DNA of 64,000 bases. Source: CAZCJU01 sp964562175 (GTDB lineage: Bacteria > Bacillota > Clostridia > Oscillospirales > CAG-272). The position numbers and the translations under genes were made by a program. Location of the stretch: NCBI GenBank assembly GCA_964562175.1, contig CAZLRV010000005.1, positions 1 through 64,000 on the forward strand. The letters are read 5' to 3'. The notes under the pieces were generated by a model. It was not told where the DNA came from. It saw only the letters and a list, made by a program, of their open reading frames with translations, and searched no databases. How positions within the stretch are numbered: the first letter of the stretch is position 1; each line of letters begins with the position of its first letter. Below are positions 49,000 through 58,886 of this stretch, one piece after another.

Positions 49000-49887
49000 A
49001 TGATGAAAAGCATGACGGGCTACGGCAGAAGCCGCATGACGGTGAACGACCGTGATATTACCGTTGAAATAAAAGCCGTAAACAACAGATATTTTGAGTG
49101 CAATGTCAGAGTACCGAGAGCCTTTGCGTATCTTGAGGATAAAATAAAGTCCTATGTTCAATCGAGAGGAATATCGCGAGGCAAGATAGAAATATTCGTT
49201 TCGGTGGAAATGCCGCAGACAAAGGGCGTTATACTCTCTTTGAATGAGGAATATGCCGAGATGTATATAGACGTTCTCAAAAAGCTGAGAGATCGCTTCG
49301 AGCTTAAAGACGATATAACGGTAATGAATGTCGCCGCCTGCCGAGATATATTCACGCAGAATAAGCCCGAGGACGATCTTGAGGGCGAATGGGAAAACGT
49401 TAAGACAGTACTTTGCGCCGCCATAGAGGGCTTCGATAAGGCAAGAACGGAGGAGGGCGGCAGACTTCAAGAGGACATTACGCAAAAGCTTGCCAAGATA
49501 AAGGAAAACGTCGAAAAGATCGCCCTCATGGGTGAGATCATGAACCGCTCATATGAAGCAAGGCTTTATCAAAGACTGCGTGAGGTGCTTGACGAAAACA
49601 AGATAACGATGAACGAGAGCCGTGTGCTTACCGAGTGCGCCATATATGCCGACAGAGTTGCGATCGACGAGGAAATAGTACGCTTAAAGAGCCACATAGA
49701 GGCTTTCTGCGAGTATATGAACGCCGAGGGAAGTGTCGGAAAAAAGCTTGATTTTCAGATTCAGGAAATGAACCGAGAAACGAATACGATAGGCTCAAAG
49801 GCTCAAAATTCCGATCTTACCAGACTCGTTGTCGATGTAAAGTGCGAGCTGGAAAAGATAAGAGAGCAAATACAGAATATCGAGTAG
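49000..49887 (+). CDS. yicC: YicC-family protein (YloC)
   Basis: A 295-residue member of a conserved family of RNA-degradation endoribonucleases. The start SMTGYGRSR and the stretch EIKAVNNRYFECNVRVPR are family signatures. The C terminus has GKKLDFQIQEMNRETNTIGSKA. In Bacillus yloC precedes remA and gmk in the same order as here. Its RNA target is not established. Confidence 0.93.
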   Translation: MMKSMTGYGRSRMTVNDRDITVEIKAVNNRYFECNVRVPRAFAYLEDKIKSYVQSRGISRGKIEIFVSVEMPQTKGVILSLNEEYAEMYIDVLKKLRDRFELKDDITVMNVAACRDIFTQNKPEDDLEGEWENVKTVLCAAIEGFDKARTEEGGRLQEDITQKLAKIKENVEKIALMGEIMNRSYEARLYQRLREVLDENKITMNESRVLTECAIYADRVAIDEEIVRLKSHIEAFCEYMNAEGSVGKKLDFQIQEMNRETNTIGSKAQNSDLTRLVVDVKCELEKIREQIQNIE

Positions 49888-49894
49888 GAAAAAT

Positions 49895-50146
49895 ATGAAG
49901 CTGATCGATGTGGGATACGGCAACATGATAGCCTCAGAGCGTATCGTTGCCGTATGCTCCCCCGAATCCGCTCCCATAAAGCGGCTGATAAGCGAAGCAA
50001 AGGAGAACGGATATATACTTGACGTGACGTGCGGAAAGAAAACAAAGAGCGTTATCGTGCTTGACAACGATACGGTCGTTTTATGCTCGTATACCTCGCA
50101 AAAGGTATACAGTCGCGTGTCCGGCGAGGAATATGAGGGAGAATAA
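49895..50146 (+). CDS. remA: RemA-like DUF370 regulator
   Basis: An 83-residue protein of the RemA family, a DNA-binding activator of biofilm matrix genes in Bacillus. LIDVGYGNMIASERIVAVCSPES at the N terminus and KSVIVLDNDTVVLCS near the end match the family. It lies seven bases after yicC and 15 bases before gmk. Whether it controls the polysaccharide locus at the start of this window is unknown. Confidence 0.92.
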   Translation: MKLIDVGYGNMIASERIVAVCSPESAPIKRLISEAKENGYILDVTCGKKTKSVIVLDNDTVVLCSYTSQKVYSRVSGEEYEGE

Positions 50147-50161
50147 AAAATAGTTAGGAAA

Positions 50162-50782
50162 ATGGAAAATATGAAAAAAGGACTTCTGTTCGTTGTATCC
50201 GGTCCTGCCGGCTCCGGCAAGGGTACTGTTTTGAGCGAGTTATTTAAGGCAAGCGATGAATTTGAATATTCCGTATCCGCAACAACTCGTTCACCTCGTC
50301 CGGGCGAGGAGCATGGAAAGAATTATTATTACATCACCCGTGAGGAATTTCAGGCACTTGTCGAAAAGGACGGCTTTGTCGAGCATGCCGAATATGTGGG
50401 CAATTGCTACGGCACGCTCCGCTCCGAGGTCGAGAACAGACTTGCCGAGGGCATAAACGTCGTGCTTGAGATCGAGGTTCAGGGTGCTATACAGGTAAAG
50501 GAAAAATTCCCCGAGGCGGTATTCGTTTTACTGCTTCCTCCGAACTACTCGACTCTGTCCTATCGCTTGCATAAGCGCGGCACGGAGAGCGAGGAGGTAA
50601 TACAGCAAAGACTTTTACAAGCAAAGAACGAGCTGAAATACTTTGAGCTTTACGACTACGTTATAACAAACGAAAACGGAGTTATCGAGCCTGCCGTAAA
50701 GACACTTATGGCAATAGCCGATGCGGAAAAGCATAAGGTCAGCCGCACGGAAAACTTCGTTGAAGAATTTTTGAACAACTGA
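50162..50782 (+). CDS. gmk: Guanylate kinase
   Basis: Phosphorylates GMP to GDP. The P-loop GPAGSGKG is at residues 14-21. It is followed by VSATTRSPRPGEEHGKNYYYI, the GMP-binding segment, and VLEIEVQGAIQVKE. Length 206 residues. A position between remA and rpoZ is standard in Firmicutes. An ATG three codons downstream is a possible alternative start. Confidence 0.97.
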   Translation: MENMKKGLLFVVSGPAGSGKGTVLSELFKASDEFEYSVSATTRSPRPGEEHGKNYYYITREEFQALVEKDGFVEHAEYVGNCYGTLRSEVENRLAEGINVVLEIEVQGAIQVKEKFPEAVFVLLLPPNYSTLSYRLHKRGTESEEVIQQRLLQAKNELKYFELYDYVITNENGVIEPAVKTLMAIADAEKHKVSRTENFVEEFLNN

Positions 50783-50797
50783 AAAGGAGCTTATGAT

Positions 50798-51082
50798 ATG
50801 ATAAAGCCGTCGATAGAGGAGCTTACACAGCACGGAAAGTATAACAGATACGAGCTTGTTATAGCAACGAGCAAATGCGCTCACCTCGTTACGGATGAGT
50901 ACGTTCGCCAACGTACCGAGGCGGAACGCCGTATAAACAACAAAGAGAACAACGACCGCCCGCTTACCTCAATGATAAATAAAGACCTGAGAGACGAAAA
51001 AGCCGTTAAAAACGCAATCAGAATGCTTTACAGCGGCGAATACGAGATAGTTAAGCCCGAGGATACCGAGGAAAACGACTGA
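50798..51082 (+). CDS. rpoZ: RNA polymerase omega subunit
   Basis: A 94-residue protein that helps RNA polymerase assembly. MIKPSIEELTQHGKYNRYELVIATSKCAHLV is typical of Firmicutes omega, and DEKAVKNAIRMLYSGEYEI follows. AAAAGGAG precedes the ATG. It lies two bases before priA; the coaBC gene usually found between them in Bacillus is absent. Confidence 0.94.
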   Translation: MIKPSIEELTQHGKYNRYELVIATSKCAHLVTDEYVRQRTEAERRINNKENNDRPLTSMINKDLRDEKAVKNAIRMLYSGEYEIVKPEDTEEND

Positions 51083-51084
51083 CA

Positions 51085-53604
51085 ATGCTCATCGCAACGC
51101 TCAGTATTCTTTCATTACCCTACGGCGTAAACGATAAATACGATTATATATTGGCAGACGAGGATGCGGGCGATGTGTTCGATGAATCGGGCTTGCCCGA
51201 TGTAGTGGGAATGTTCGCCGCAGTACCGTTCGGCACGGGCAACCGTGAAAGCGTGGGTCTTGTTTGCTCAATATGCCGTAAGGACGAGGGACTAAGCACC
51301 GTAAAGGCAATGAAAACGATACATTTTCTCTATCGCAGAGAGTATTCCATCGGGCGTGAGTTGTATTCGCTTTGCCGATATATCGCATCGAATACGTTTT
51401 GCACGCTCGGCGATGTGGTGAAATGTGCGTTTCCCACTGTTCTTTTGGGACAGCTTGAGGATACCTACGAGGTTACGCAAAAGGAGCCGTCGGGATTTAA
51501 TATAAAGCTGCAAATGCTGTACGGGTATATATATTCCCACAAAAATTCGACAACGGCGGAGCTTTGCGCCGAGTACGGTGGCGAGGTAAGAGATGCGTTG
51601 AGATATCTGCTCAATGAGGGCTATATACGCATTCAGCCGACGGTGAAAAATGTACCGGGTGTTAAGTATAAGTATATATATTCTCTTGCCGCACCTGCGG
51701 AGGATATAATAAAAACCTCGAAAAGTCCCAGAGTGCGGGCACTTGCGGAATATCTATCCGAGGTCGGCTCGGAAACTCGTGACTATATCAAGGATAAATT
51801 CTCGCTCGCCTCGCATGAGTTGAAAAAGCTCTGCCAAAAGGAAATATTGAGCTGTGAGCAGATAGAAGAATACAGAAATCCCTATATACTGTATGCAAAG
51901 CAAACAAAGCACGAGGACTCACCCCTAAGCGAGGAGCAAAGGGCGGCTTATGATAAGCTGAGTGAGTTGATAGATACGGGCAAGCCGCAGGCGGCTCTGC
52001 TGTACGGTGTTACGGGAAGCGGAAAAACGAGAGTCATAAAAGAGCTGTGCGACAAGGTGATAGCATCGGGAAGGGGTGTTATAATGCTCCTGCCCGAAAT
52101 ATCGCTGACACCGCAATCAACGGCTATATTCTGCGCTTGCTACGGCGAGCGTGTTGCCGTGATACATTCATCGCTCTCCGTCGGTGAGAGGACAGATGCG
52201 TGGAAGCGTGTAAAACGAGGACTTGTAGATCTTGTCATAGGTACAAGAAGTGCGATCTTCGCACCGATGCCGAACCTCGGAATGATAGTTATCGACGAAG
52301 AACAGGAGCATACCTACAAATCGGAGATGACTCCGAAATATCATGCAAGAGATGCGGCACGCTTCAGATGTGCGACGAATAATGCGTTGTTGCTTCTTGC
52401 TTCGGCTACGCCGAGCGTTGAGAGCTTCTACAAAGCAAGCGAGGGTAAATATACGCTTGTTCGCATGATGAACAGATACGGCAACGCAAAAATCGCCCAA
52501 ACAGTGCTTTTCGATATGCGGCGTGACGTGGCAAACGGAATAACAGACCCCATAGGCACGGAGCTTAAAAAAAGAATATGCGATAACAAGAGCAGGGGCG
52601 ACCAGACGATACTGTTTTTGAACAGACGAGGCTATAACAGCTTTCTCAGCTGTAATAAGTGCGGTAATGTGCTTCTGTGTCCCAATTGCGATATATCGCT
52701 TACGTATCACGCAAATAAGTTTTTCCGTGCAGAGGATGCGATGAGCGTCGAGAACGCATATTCCGTCAGAGCCGACAGCGGTTATTTGATGTGCCATACC
52801 TGCGGATATAAAACGAGCGTGCCGGAAAAATGCTCAAAATGCGGCTCGGAGCATATCGCTTATATGGGCTACGGCACACAAAAAATTGAAAATGATTTAA
52901 GAGAGCTTGACCCGACCTTGCGTATTCTTCGCATGGATGCGGATACGACGGGTGGCAAAAGCTCGTATGAAAAGATACTCGGAACTTTCAGAGAGTCGGG
53001 AGCCGATGTTTTGCTCGGCACGCAGATGGTGACAAAGGGACACGACTTTCCCGATGTTACATTGGTGGGCGTGTTGCTTGCCGATTATTCGCTGTATGTG
53101 CAGGACTTCAGAGCAAACGAACGAAGCTTTTCAATGCTTACGCAGGTAATAGGGCGTGCGGGACGAGCGGAAAAAGAGGGCGTTGCGGTAATCCAAACAT
53201 TCAACCCCGAGCATGAAATACTCTCGATTGCCTGCAAGCAGGACTATGATGCGTTTTACAAGGGCGAGATAGCGATGCGACGTGCATTGCTTTATCCTCC
53301 GTTTTGCAATATGGCGGTGTTCACGTTTTCCTCGGAAAACGAGGGTATGGCATTGAAATCCGCGACGACGTTTTACAACAGATTGTTGCAGCTTAACGAA
53401 AGCGAATACAAGGACGTTAAGATAATATATTTCGGCCCGTTTGAGGCTTCCGTTTATAAGCTCAAGCGAACGTACAGAATGCAGCTTACCTGTAAATGCA
53501 AATTAAATAAGCGCACGAAAGAATTGTTTTCCGCCGTGCTTGGGCAGTGCCTGAGAGATTGCGGCAGAGGTAATTCGATAAGCGTGGATATAGATCCGAT
53601 GTAA
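51085..53604 (+). CDS. priA: Primosomal protein N' (PriA helicase)
   Basis: Restarts collapsed replication forks by loading the primosome. The helicase domains have the P-loop LLYGVTGSGKTRVI, VIDEEQEHTYK (DEEH box), ATPSVES, and the zinc-binding Cys pairs CNKCG, CPNC, CHTCG and CSKCG. The C terminus has IGRAGRAEKEG. Length 839 residues, somewhat longer than the E. coli protein because of its N-terminal DNA-binding domain. It is followed by def and fmt, as in Bacillus. Confidence 0.97.
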   Translation: MLIATLSILSLPYGVNDKYDYILADEDAGDVFDESGLPDVVGMFAAVPFGTGNRESVGLVCSICRKDEGLSTVKAMKTIHFLYRREYSIGRELYSLCRYIASNTFCTLGDVVKCAFPTVLLGQLEDTYEVTQKEPSGFNIKLQMLYGYIYSHKNSTTAELCAEYGGEVRDALRYLLNEGYIRIQPTVKNVPGVKYKYIYSLAAPAEDIIKTSKSPRVRALAEYLSEVGSETRDYIKDKFSLASHELKKLCQKEILSCEQIEEYRNPYILYAKQTKHEDSPLSEEQRAAYDKLSELIDTGKPQAALLYGVTGSGKTRVIKELCDKVIASGRGVIMLLPEISLTPQSTAIFCACYGERVAVIHSSLSVGERTDAWKRVKRGLVDLVIGTRSAIFAPMPNLGMIVIDEEQEHTYKSEMTPKYHARDAARFRCATNNALLLLASATPSVESFYKASEGKYTLVRMMNRYGNAKIAQTVLFDMRRDVANGITDPIGTELKKRICDNKSRGDQTILFLNRRGYNSFLSCNKCGNVLLCPNCDISLTYHANKFFRAEDAMSVENAYSVRADSGYLMCHTCGYKTSVPEKCSKCGSEHIAYMGYGTQKIENDLRELDPTLRILRMDADTTGGKSSYEKILGTFRESGADVLLGTQMVTKGHDFPDVTLVGVLLADYSLYVQDFRANERSFSMLTQVIGRAGRAEKEGVAVIQTFNPEHEILSIACKQDYDAFYKGEIAMRRALLYPPFCNMAVFTFSSENEGMALKSATTFYNRLLQLNESEYKDVKIIYFGPFEASVYKLKRTYRMQLTCKCKLNKRTKELFSAVLGQCLRDCGRGNSISVDIDPM

Positions 53605-53627
53605 TATAGTGTTAGGAATTTTATAAA

Positions 53628-54110
53628 ATGGCTGTACTGAATATAGTTAAAGAAAGAGAAGAGAATAACGAATCGCTCCACAGAGTATGCAGACGTGTGG
53701 ACAGCATAACGCCGAGAATAATAACGCTTCTTGACGATATGATAGAAACACTTCACATAGCTAATGGTTGCGGACTCGCCGCACCGCAGGTCGGAGTGAA
53801 CAGGCGTGTCGTTATAGTTGAGACAGAGCCGGGCGAGATAATAGAGCTTATAAATCCGCAAATAATCGAAATGAAGGGCAAACAGCAGGAGGTCGAGGGC
53901 TGTCTGTCGCTTCCCGGAGAGTGGGGAATAGTCGATCGCCCGATGTGGGTAAAGGTCAGAGCCTTGAACAGACACGGCGAGGAAATAACACTTGAGGGCG
54001 AGGGACTTAAGGCACGGGCGTTTTGCCATGAGATAGACCATTTGGACGGAATACTGTTTTCCGAGCATGCTTTGAGAATGCTCTCGCCGGATGAAATAGA
54101 GGTCGGCTGA
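53628..54110 (+). CDS. def: Peptide deformylase
   Basis: Removes the formyl group from new proteins. Three metal-site motifs are complete: GCGLAAPQVG (48-57), EGCLSLPG with Cys92, and HEIDH with His134, Glu135 and His138. Length 160 residues. The stop codon overlaps the fmt start (TGATG). Confidence 0.97.
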   Translation: MAVLNIVKEREENNESLHRVCRRVDSITPRIITLLDDMIETLHIANGCGLAAPQVGVNRRVVIVETEPGEIIELINPQIIEMKGKQQEVEGCLSLPGEWGIVDRPMWVKVRALNRHGEEITLEGEGLKARAFCHEIDHLDGILFSEHALRMLSPDEIEVG

Positions 54111-55057
54111 TGAGAATACTCTATATGGGTACGCCCGATATTGCAAGGGATATACTTGCGACACTGTGCGATGCGCAGTATGAGATATGTGCCGTGTTTA
54201 CACAGCCCGATAAGCCGAAGGGCAGAGGCTATACCATGACCCCTCCGCCGGTAAAGGTATACGCCGATGAGCATGGAATACCCGTATTTCAACCGAAAAC
54301 GCTTAGGGATGAGGAAAGTATAAGTACCCTAAAGGCTCTTGCCCCCGAGCTGATCATAGTTGTCGCCTACGGCAAAATATTGCCCTCGGAGGTGCTTAAA
54401 ATACCGCCCATGGGCTGTATAAACGTACACGCGTCGCTTTTGCCCGAATACAGAGGTGCGGCACCGATACAGAGAAGTATAATGGACGGCAAAAAAGAAA
54501 CGGGTGTTACGACTATGTTTATGGACGAGGGACTTGATACGGGCGATATGTTGCTTTCCGCCACCGTTGCGATAGGCGATGACACAAATTACCTTGAGCT
54601 TACAAAAAGCCTTGCACAGACAGGCGGGGAATTATTGCTCAAAACCGTAAAACAGCTTGAGTCGGGCTTGCTTCAAAGGCATAAGCAAGATGATTCGGCG
54701 GCAAGCTATGCGGCAAAAATAGAAAAAAGCGAGCTTTTGATTGACTTTACAAGACCCGCAAGGCAAATACACGACCTTGTCCGCTCCGTATATCCGTCAC
54801 TTGCGGCGTATACGTATCTTAATACCTCAAAGGGAAAAAAACAGCTGAAAATAGCGAAAACGCACGTGGCAGACGTGATATGCAACGGTAAGCCGGGAGA
54901 GATAATAGAGGCAGACGCACGTGCAAAACGCTTGCTCGTTGCCTGCGGAGACGGAGTGCTTCAAATAGATGAGCTGATACCGGAGGGGAAAAAGCAAATG
55001 ACGTGTGCCGACTATATAAGAGGTCGTGCCGTGTCAACAGGAGATATTTTAGGTTAA
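54110..55057 (+). CDS. fmt: Methionyl-tRNA formyltransferase
   Basis: Formylates initiator Met-tRNA with 10-formyl-tetrahydrofolate, the counterpart of deformylase. MRILYMGTPDIARDIL, INVHASLLPEYRGAAPIQRSI and the DTGDMLL segment are typical; a C-terminal domain with KSELLIDFTRPARQIH follows. Length 315 residues. GAGG lies before the ATG that overlaps the def stop. Confidence 0.97.
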   Translation: MRILYMGTPDIARDILATLCDAQYEICAVFTQPDKPKGRGYTMTPPPVKVYADEHGIPVFQPKTLRDEESISTLKALAPELIIVVAYGKILPSEVLKIPPMGCINVHASLLPEYRGAAPIQRSIMDGKKETGVTTMFMDEGLDTGDMLLSATVAIGDDTNYLELTKSLAQTGGELLLKTVKQLESGLLQRHKQDDSAASYAAKIEKSELLIDFTRPARQIHDLVRSVYPSLAAYTYLNTSKGKKQLKIAKTHVADVICNGKPGEIIEADARAKRLLVACGDGVLQIDELIPEGKKQMTCADYIRGRAVSTGDILG

Positions 55058-55756
55058 ATGTTGAATTATTACTATATCGTATTTATGTTGCCCGCCTTTA
55101 TTTTGGCTATGATATGCCAAATATCGGTAAAGACAACATTTAAGAAATACAGTAAGGTAAAAAATAAATATTGTATAAGCGGTGCCGATGCCGCACGTGC
55201 GGTGCTTGCCACCGGCTGTGACGGCGTGAGAGCAAGCAATGTACGTGTAACATCGATATCGGGGGAGCTGACAGACCGTTTTGATCCGAGAAGCAACGAA
55301 ATAATGCTTTCGGACGGTGTTTTTTCCGCAAAAACCGTTGCCGCAGTCGGGGTCGCCGCACATGAGGCGGGACACGCACTTCAATATGAGCAGGGCTATA
55401 CGATGATGAAAATTCGTTCGGCGATAATTCCGATATGCAATATCGGGGCATCGCTGACACCGTATCTGATCTTGATAGGTCTTGTATTTTCAAATATGTA
55501 TTTATATCTGCTCGGTATATTCGGATATTGTACGGTCGCATTCTTTCAGCTCGTAACACTTCCCGTAGAGTTCAATGCATCGAGGCGTGCCGTTGCCGCA
55601 ATTAAATCATCCGGTATTTTGACAGATGAAGAGCTTATCGGCGTAAAAAAGGTGCTTACCGCCGCCGCAATGACATATGTTGCCGCATTATTCAGCTCAC
55701 TTATGCAAATACTCTATTATATAAGCTTGGTTAGCGACAGAAGGGATAAAAGATGA
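55058..55756 (+). CDS. Membrane zinc metallopeptidase (YugP-like)
   Basis: A 232-residue membrane protein of the neutral zinc metallopeptidase 2 family. The zinc site is AAHEAGHALQY, with His102, Glu103 and His106. Hydrophobic segments lie at about 4-22, 125-145, 148-168 and 205-222, so the active site is at the membrane face. Genes of this family are common between fmt and rsmB in Clostridia. The substrate is unknown. Confidence 0.9.
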   Translation: MLNYYYIVFMLPAFILAMICQISVKTTFKKYSKVKNKYCISGADAARAVLATGCDGVRASNVRVTSISGELTDRFDPRSNEIMLSDGVFSAKTVAAVGVAAHEAGHALQYEQGYTMMKIRSAIIPICNIGASLTPYLILIGLVFSNMYLYLLGIFGYCTVAFFQLVTLPVEFNASRRAVAAIKSSGILTDEELIGVKKVLTAAAMTYVAALFSSLMQILYYISLVSDRRDKR

Positions 55757-57051
55757 ATACGACAAGCAGACAGATCGCACTGCTTTCACTGTGCAGATAC
55801 GAGCGGGAAGGGAAATATTCCAACCTCGAAGCAGATGCGGCAATAAAAAAATTCAAGCTTGAGGGTGCGGAAAAAAAGCTGTATACAAAGCTTTTGTACG
55901 GCACTATCGAAAGAAAAATAACACTTGATTATATAATATCGAAGCTGTCCGACAGACCTATTGAGGATATGAGCCTTCAAATGCGTAATATACTGCGTAT
56001 GTCGATATATCAAATGCGTTTTCTTGATAAGATACCCGATAACGCCGCAGTGAACGAGGGCGTTGAGCTGGCAAAGAAATTCGAAAAACCGTCGTCCGCA
56101 GCATTTGCAAATGCGATTTTGAGAAGATATGCGGCGTCGGGGGACAAAATAAAGCTTCCGCAAAAAAAGGACGGCATTATTGAGTATCTGACCGTGAATT
56201 ATTCCGTAGGAGCGTTTGTTGCCGCATCACTCGTCGAATCGCTCGGCGAGGACGGAGCGGAAAAAATGCTGAAAAAGATAAACGAGTCGGAGCATTATAT
56301 TACACTCAGAGTCAATACTCTTGTCACCTCACGTGATGAGCTTATGGAAAAGCTCGGTAACATCGGCGTAAAGAGCAAAAAATGCAAGCTTTCGCCGTGG
56401 GGTATAAATATTGAGAGCTATATAGATATTCCGACACTGTTTGATACGGTGGGAAACGGTGCTTTTATCGAGGATGAAGCAAGTCAGGCGGCAATAGCCG
56501 CACTTGCGCCGAGTGCGGGACAGCTTGTAGTCGATGTCTGCGCCGCACCGGGTGGCAAAACGGTAAGCTGTGCCATTGCAATGGAAAACAGCGGAAAAAT
56601 ATATGCATATGATATGCACCAAAGCAAGATAAAGCTGATAGACGATGCCGCAAACAGAATGGGAGTCGATATTGTCGAGTCCTCTTGCAGAAATGCGAAA
56701 ACGCCCAATGAGGAGCTGTATGGCAAGGCAGACAGAGTCATATGCGACGTTCCATGCTCAAATCTCGGCGTTATCGGCAAAAAGCCCGAGGTGAGATATA
56801 AAGACTTATCGGATATAGACAGACTCATTGCTACACAACGAGAGATATTGACGCAAAGCTTGAAATATTTGAAGAAGCACGGCAGATTGCTTTATTCCAC
56901 TTGCACAATAAACAAAAAAGAAAATGGCGATACCGTCAGAGAGCTGCTCGAAAAAAACACGGATTATTCGCTTATATACGAAAGAACCCTTACACCGTGC
57001 GATGACGGCTGTGACGGCTTTTATGTGGCAGTGATAGAAAAAAATGATTGA
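55753..57051 (+). CDS. rsmB: 16S rRNA (cytosine-967-C5)-methyltransferase
   Basis: Methylates C967 of 16S rRNA. An N-terminal NusB-like domain (about 1-135) precedes the Rossmann methyltransferase domain. That domain holds VVDVCAAPGGKTVS, RVICDVPCSNLGVIGKKPEV (catalytic Cys) and LLYSTCTINKKEN (second Cys). Length 432 residues. It overlaps the zinc peptidase gene by four bases and rlmN by eight. Confidence 0.94.
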   Translation: MNTTSRQIALLSLCRYEREGKYSNLEADAAIKKFKLEGAEKKLYTKLLYGTIERKITLDYIISKLSDRPIEDMSLQMRNILRMSIYQMRFLDKIPDNAAVNEGVELAKKFEKPSSAAFANAILRRYAASGDKIKLPQKKDGIIEYLTVNYSVGAFVAASLVESLGEDGAEKMLKKINESEHYITLRVNTLVTSRDELMEKLGNIGVKSKKCKLSPWGINIESYIDIPTLFDTVGNGAFIEDEASQAAIAALAPSAGQLVVDVCAAPGGKTVSCAIAMENSGKIYAYDMHQSKIKLIDDAANRMGVDIVESSCRNAKTPNEELYGKADRVICDVPCSNLGVIGKKPEVRYKDLSDIDRLIATQREILTQSLKYLKKHGRLLYSTCTINKKENGDTVRELLEKNTDYSLIYERTLTPCDDGCDGFYVAVIEKND

Positions 57052-58081
57052 TATATTATCGCTTGACAAAATCGAGCTTGAACAATTATTAACGGATATA
57101 GGTCAACCGAAATACAGAGCGAAGCAGATATTCAAATGGCTACATTCCGGTGTCGGATTTGAAGAAATGACAAATTTGCCGAACACACTGCGCCTATATT
57201 TAGCGGAAAACGCATATATCGCAACGCCGAGCGTGGCAAAAAAGCTCGTATCACGTGACGGAACGATAAAATACTTGATGAGAATGAACGACGGCGAGGT
57301 AGTGGAAAGCGTGCTTATGAGGTATAAGCACGGAAACAGCGTTTGTATTTCATCGCAAGTAGGCTGTCGCATGGGCTGTAAATTCTGTGCATCAACGCTT
57401 AAGGGCTTAAAGCGTTCGCTTGCCCCGTCCGAGCTGCTCGGTCAAATACTTGCAATACAGAAGGACAGCGGGGAAAGAGTTTCAAATATCGTTATGATGG
57501 GAATAGGTGAGCCGCTTGACAATTACGATAATACGGTGAAGTTTTTGCATTTGGTAAGCTGTGAGGACGGGCTTAATATCGGTTTAAGACATATTTCGGT
57601 TTCAACGTGCGGTATAGTGCCTAAAATATACGAATTGGCAAAACAGGGCTTGCCCGTAACTCTGTCGATATCGCTCCATGCGGTAAATGACGAGGTGCGA
57701 AGCTCCATTATGCCGATAAATAATAAATATAAAATATCTCAGCTTCTCGGTGCTTGTCATGATTATTTTAAGGAAACGGGACGGAGAATATCGTTTGAAT
57801 ATACGCTTATATCGGGTATAAACGACAGCGAGAGCCAAGCGTGCGAGCTTGCACGCCTACTTCATTACCATTTAAGGGATATGCCCGTACACGTCAATCT
57901 GATACCGATAAACGAGGTAAAGGAAAGAGGCTTCAAAAAAGGCAGTGCCGACTCGATAAGAGCTTTTGAATCGAAGCTGAATTCCATGGGTATTACGGCT
58001 ACGGTCAGAAGGAGTCTCGGTTCGGATATAAACGCCTCGTGCGGACAGCTGAGAAACTCATACGAGCAAGAGCATAATTAA
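57044..58081 (+). CDS. rlmN: 23S rRNA (adenine-2503-C2)-methyltransferase
   Basis: A radical SAM methyltransferase that makes 2-methyladenosine in 23S rRNA and in some tRNAs. The cluster ligands are Cys108, Cys112 and Cys115 (CRMGCKFC). MMGIGEPLDNYDN, LSISLHAVNDEVRSSIMP and a late SCGQLR, holding the reactive Cys, are family motifs. Length 345 residues. The 43 bases to the next gene hold only its ribosome site. Confidence 0.97.
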   Translation: MIDILSLDKIELEQLLTDIGQPKYRAKQIFKWLHSGVGFEEMTNLPNTLRLYLAENAYIATPSVAKKLVSRDGTIKYLMRMNDGEVVESVLMRYKHGNSVCISSQVGCRMGCKFCASTLKGLKRSLAPSELLGQILAIQKDSGERVSNIVMMGIGEPLDNYDNTVKFLHLVSCEDGLNIGLRHISVSTCGIVPKIYELAKQGLPVTLSISLHAVNDEVRSSIMPINNKYKISQLLGACHDYFKETGRRISFEYTLISGINDSESQACELARLLHYHLRDMPVHVNLIPINEVKERGFKKGSADSIRAFESKLNSMGITATVRRSLGSDINASCGQLRNSYEQEHN

Positions 58082-58124
58082 GCACAACGCTTTCTATAAG
58101 CGATAACGCCAAACGGAGAGGATT

Positions 58125-58886
58125 ATGAAATTATTCGGTCTGACAGACAAGGGAAAAACAAGAGCGGAAAACCAAGATACGTTCAGAATTGAAGAGCTTT
58201 CCGAAAAGGTGAGCCTTTGTACCGTCTGTGACGGTATGGGCGGCGCCAATGCGGGAGATCAGGCAAGTATGCTTGCCGTGTACGTATACAACACGACCGT
58301 TATTCAGGTTTTAAAAAAGCATAGCGACGAGGAATTTGTACCGAGTATAAGTCCCCAACAACTGAGAAGACTTTTTATGTCCGCCGTCAGCCGTGCAAAT
58401 ACAGCGGTATTTGAAAAGAGCAAGACCTCGCCGCTTCTTGAGGGCATGGGAACGACGCTTGTTTCGGCACTCGTCACGCCCGAGGCGATATATGCGCTTA
58501 ACGTGGGCGACAGCAGAATGTACGGTTCAAAGGACGGCACGCTTGAACAGATAACCAAGGACCATTCTTATGTGCAATATCTCGTTGACGAGGGCGTTAT
58601 CGAACCTGACAAGGCGGCAAATCACCCGAAAAAGAACATAATCACACGTGCCGTCGGCACCAACGATTATACCGAAGCGGATTATTATGAAATACCGTGC
58701 GACAAATACGACAAAATATTGCTATGCTCCGACGGGCTGAGCAATTTCGTTTCCGATGAGGAGATAAACGAAATAATAAAGCTTGATGTCGCAGAGGCGG
58801 TACATAGACTTATTGAACGTGCAAATGAAAACGGCGGCGGAGATAACATAACCGCTGTGCTGGTTTCGTTGCGGGAGGTTGAATAA
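58125..58886 (+). CDS. stp: PP2C-type serine/threonine phosphatase (Stp/PrpC)
   Basis: The phosphatase partner of the PASTA kinase. LTDKGKTRAENQDTFRI, VCDGMGGANAGDQAS, ALNVGDSRMYGSKDGTLEQITKDHS and LCSDGLSNFVSDEEI give the metal-site Asp residues of the PPM fold. Length 253 residues. The stop overlaps the kinase start by one base (TAATG). Confidence 0.95.
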   Translation: MKLFGLTDKGKTRAENQDTFRIEELSEKVSLCTVCDGMGGANAGDQASMLAVYVYNTTVIQVLKKHSDEEFVPSISPQQLRRLFMSAVSRANTAVFEKSKTSPLLEGMGTTLVSALVTPEAIYALNVGDSRMYGSKDGTLEQITKDHSYVQYLVDEGVIEPDKAANHPKKNIITRAVGTNDYTEADYYEIPCDKYDKILLCSDGLSNFVSDEEINEIIKLDVAEAVHRLIERANENGGGDNITAVLVSLREVE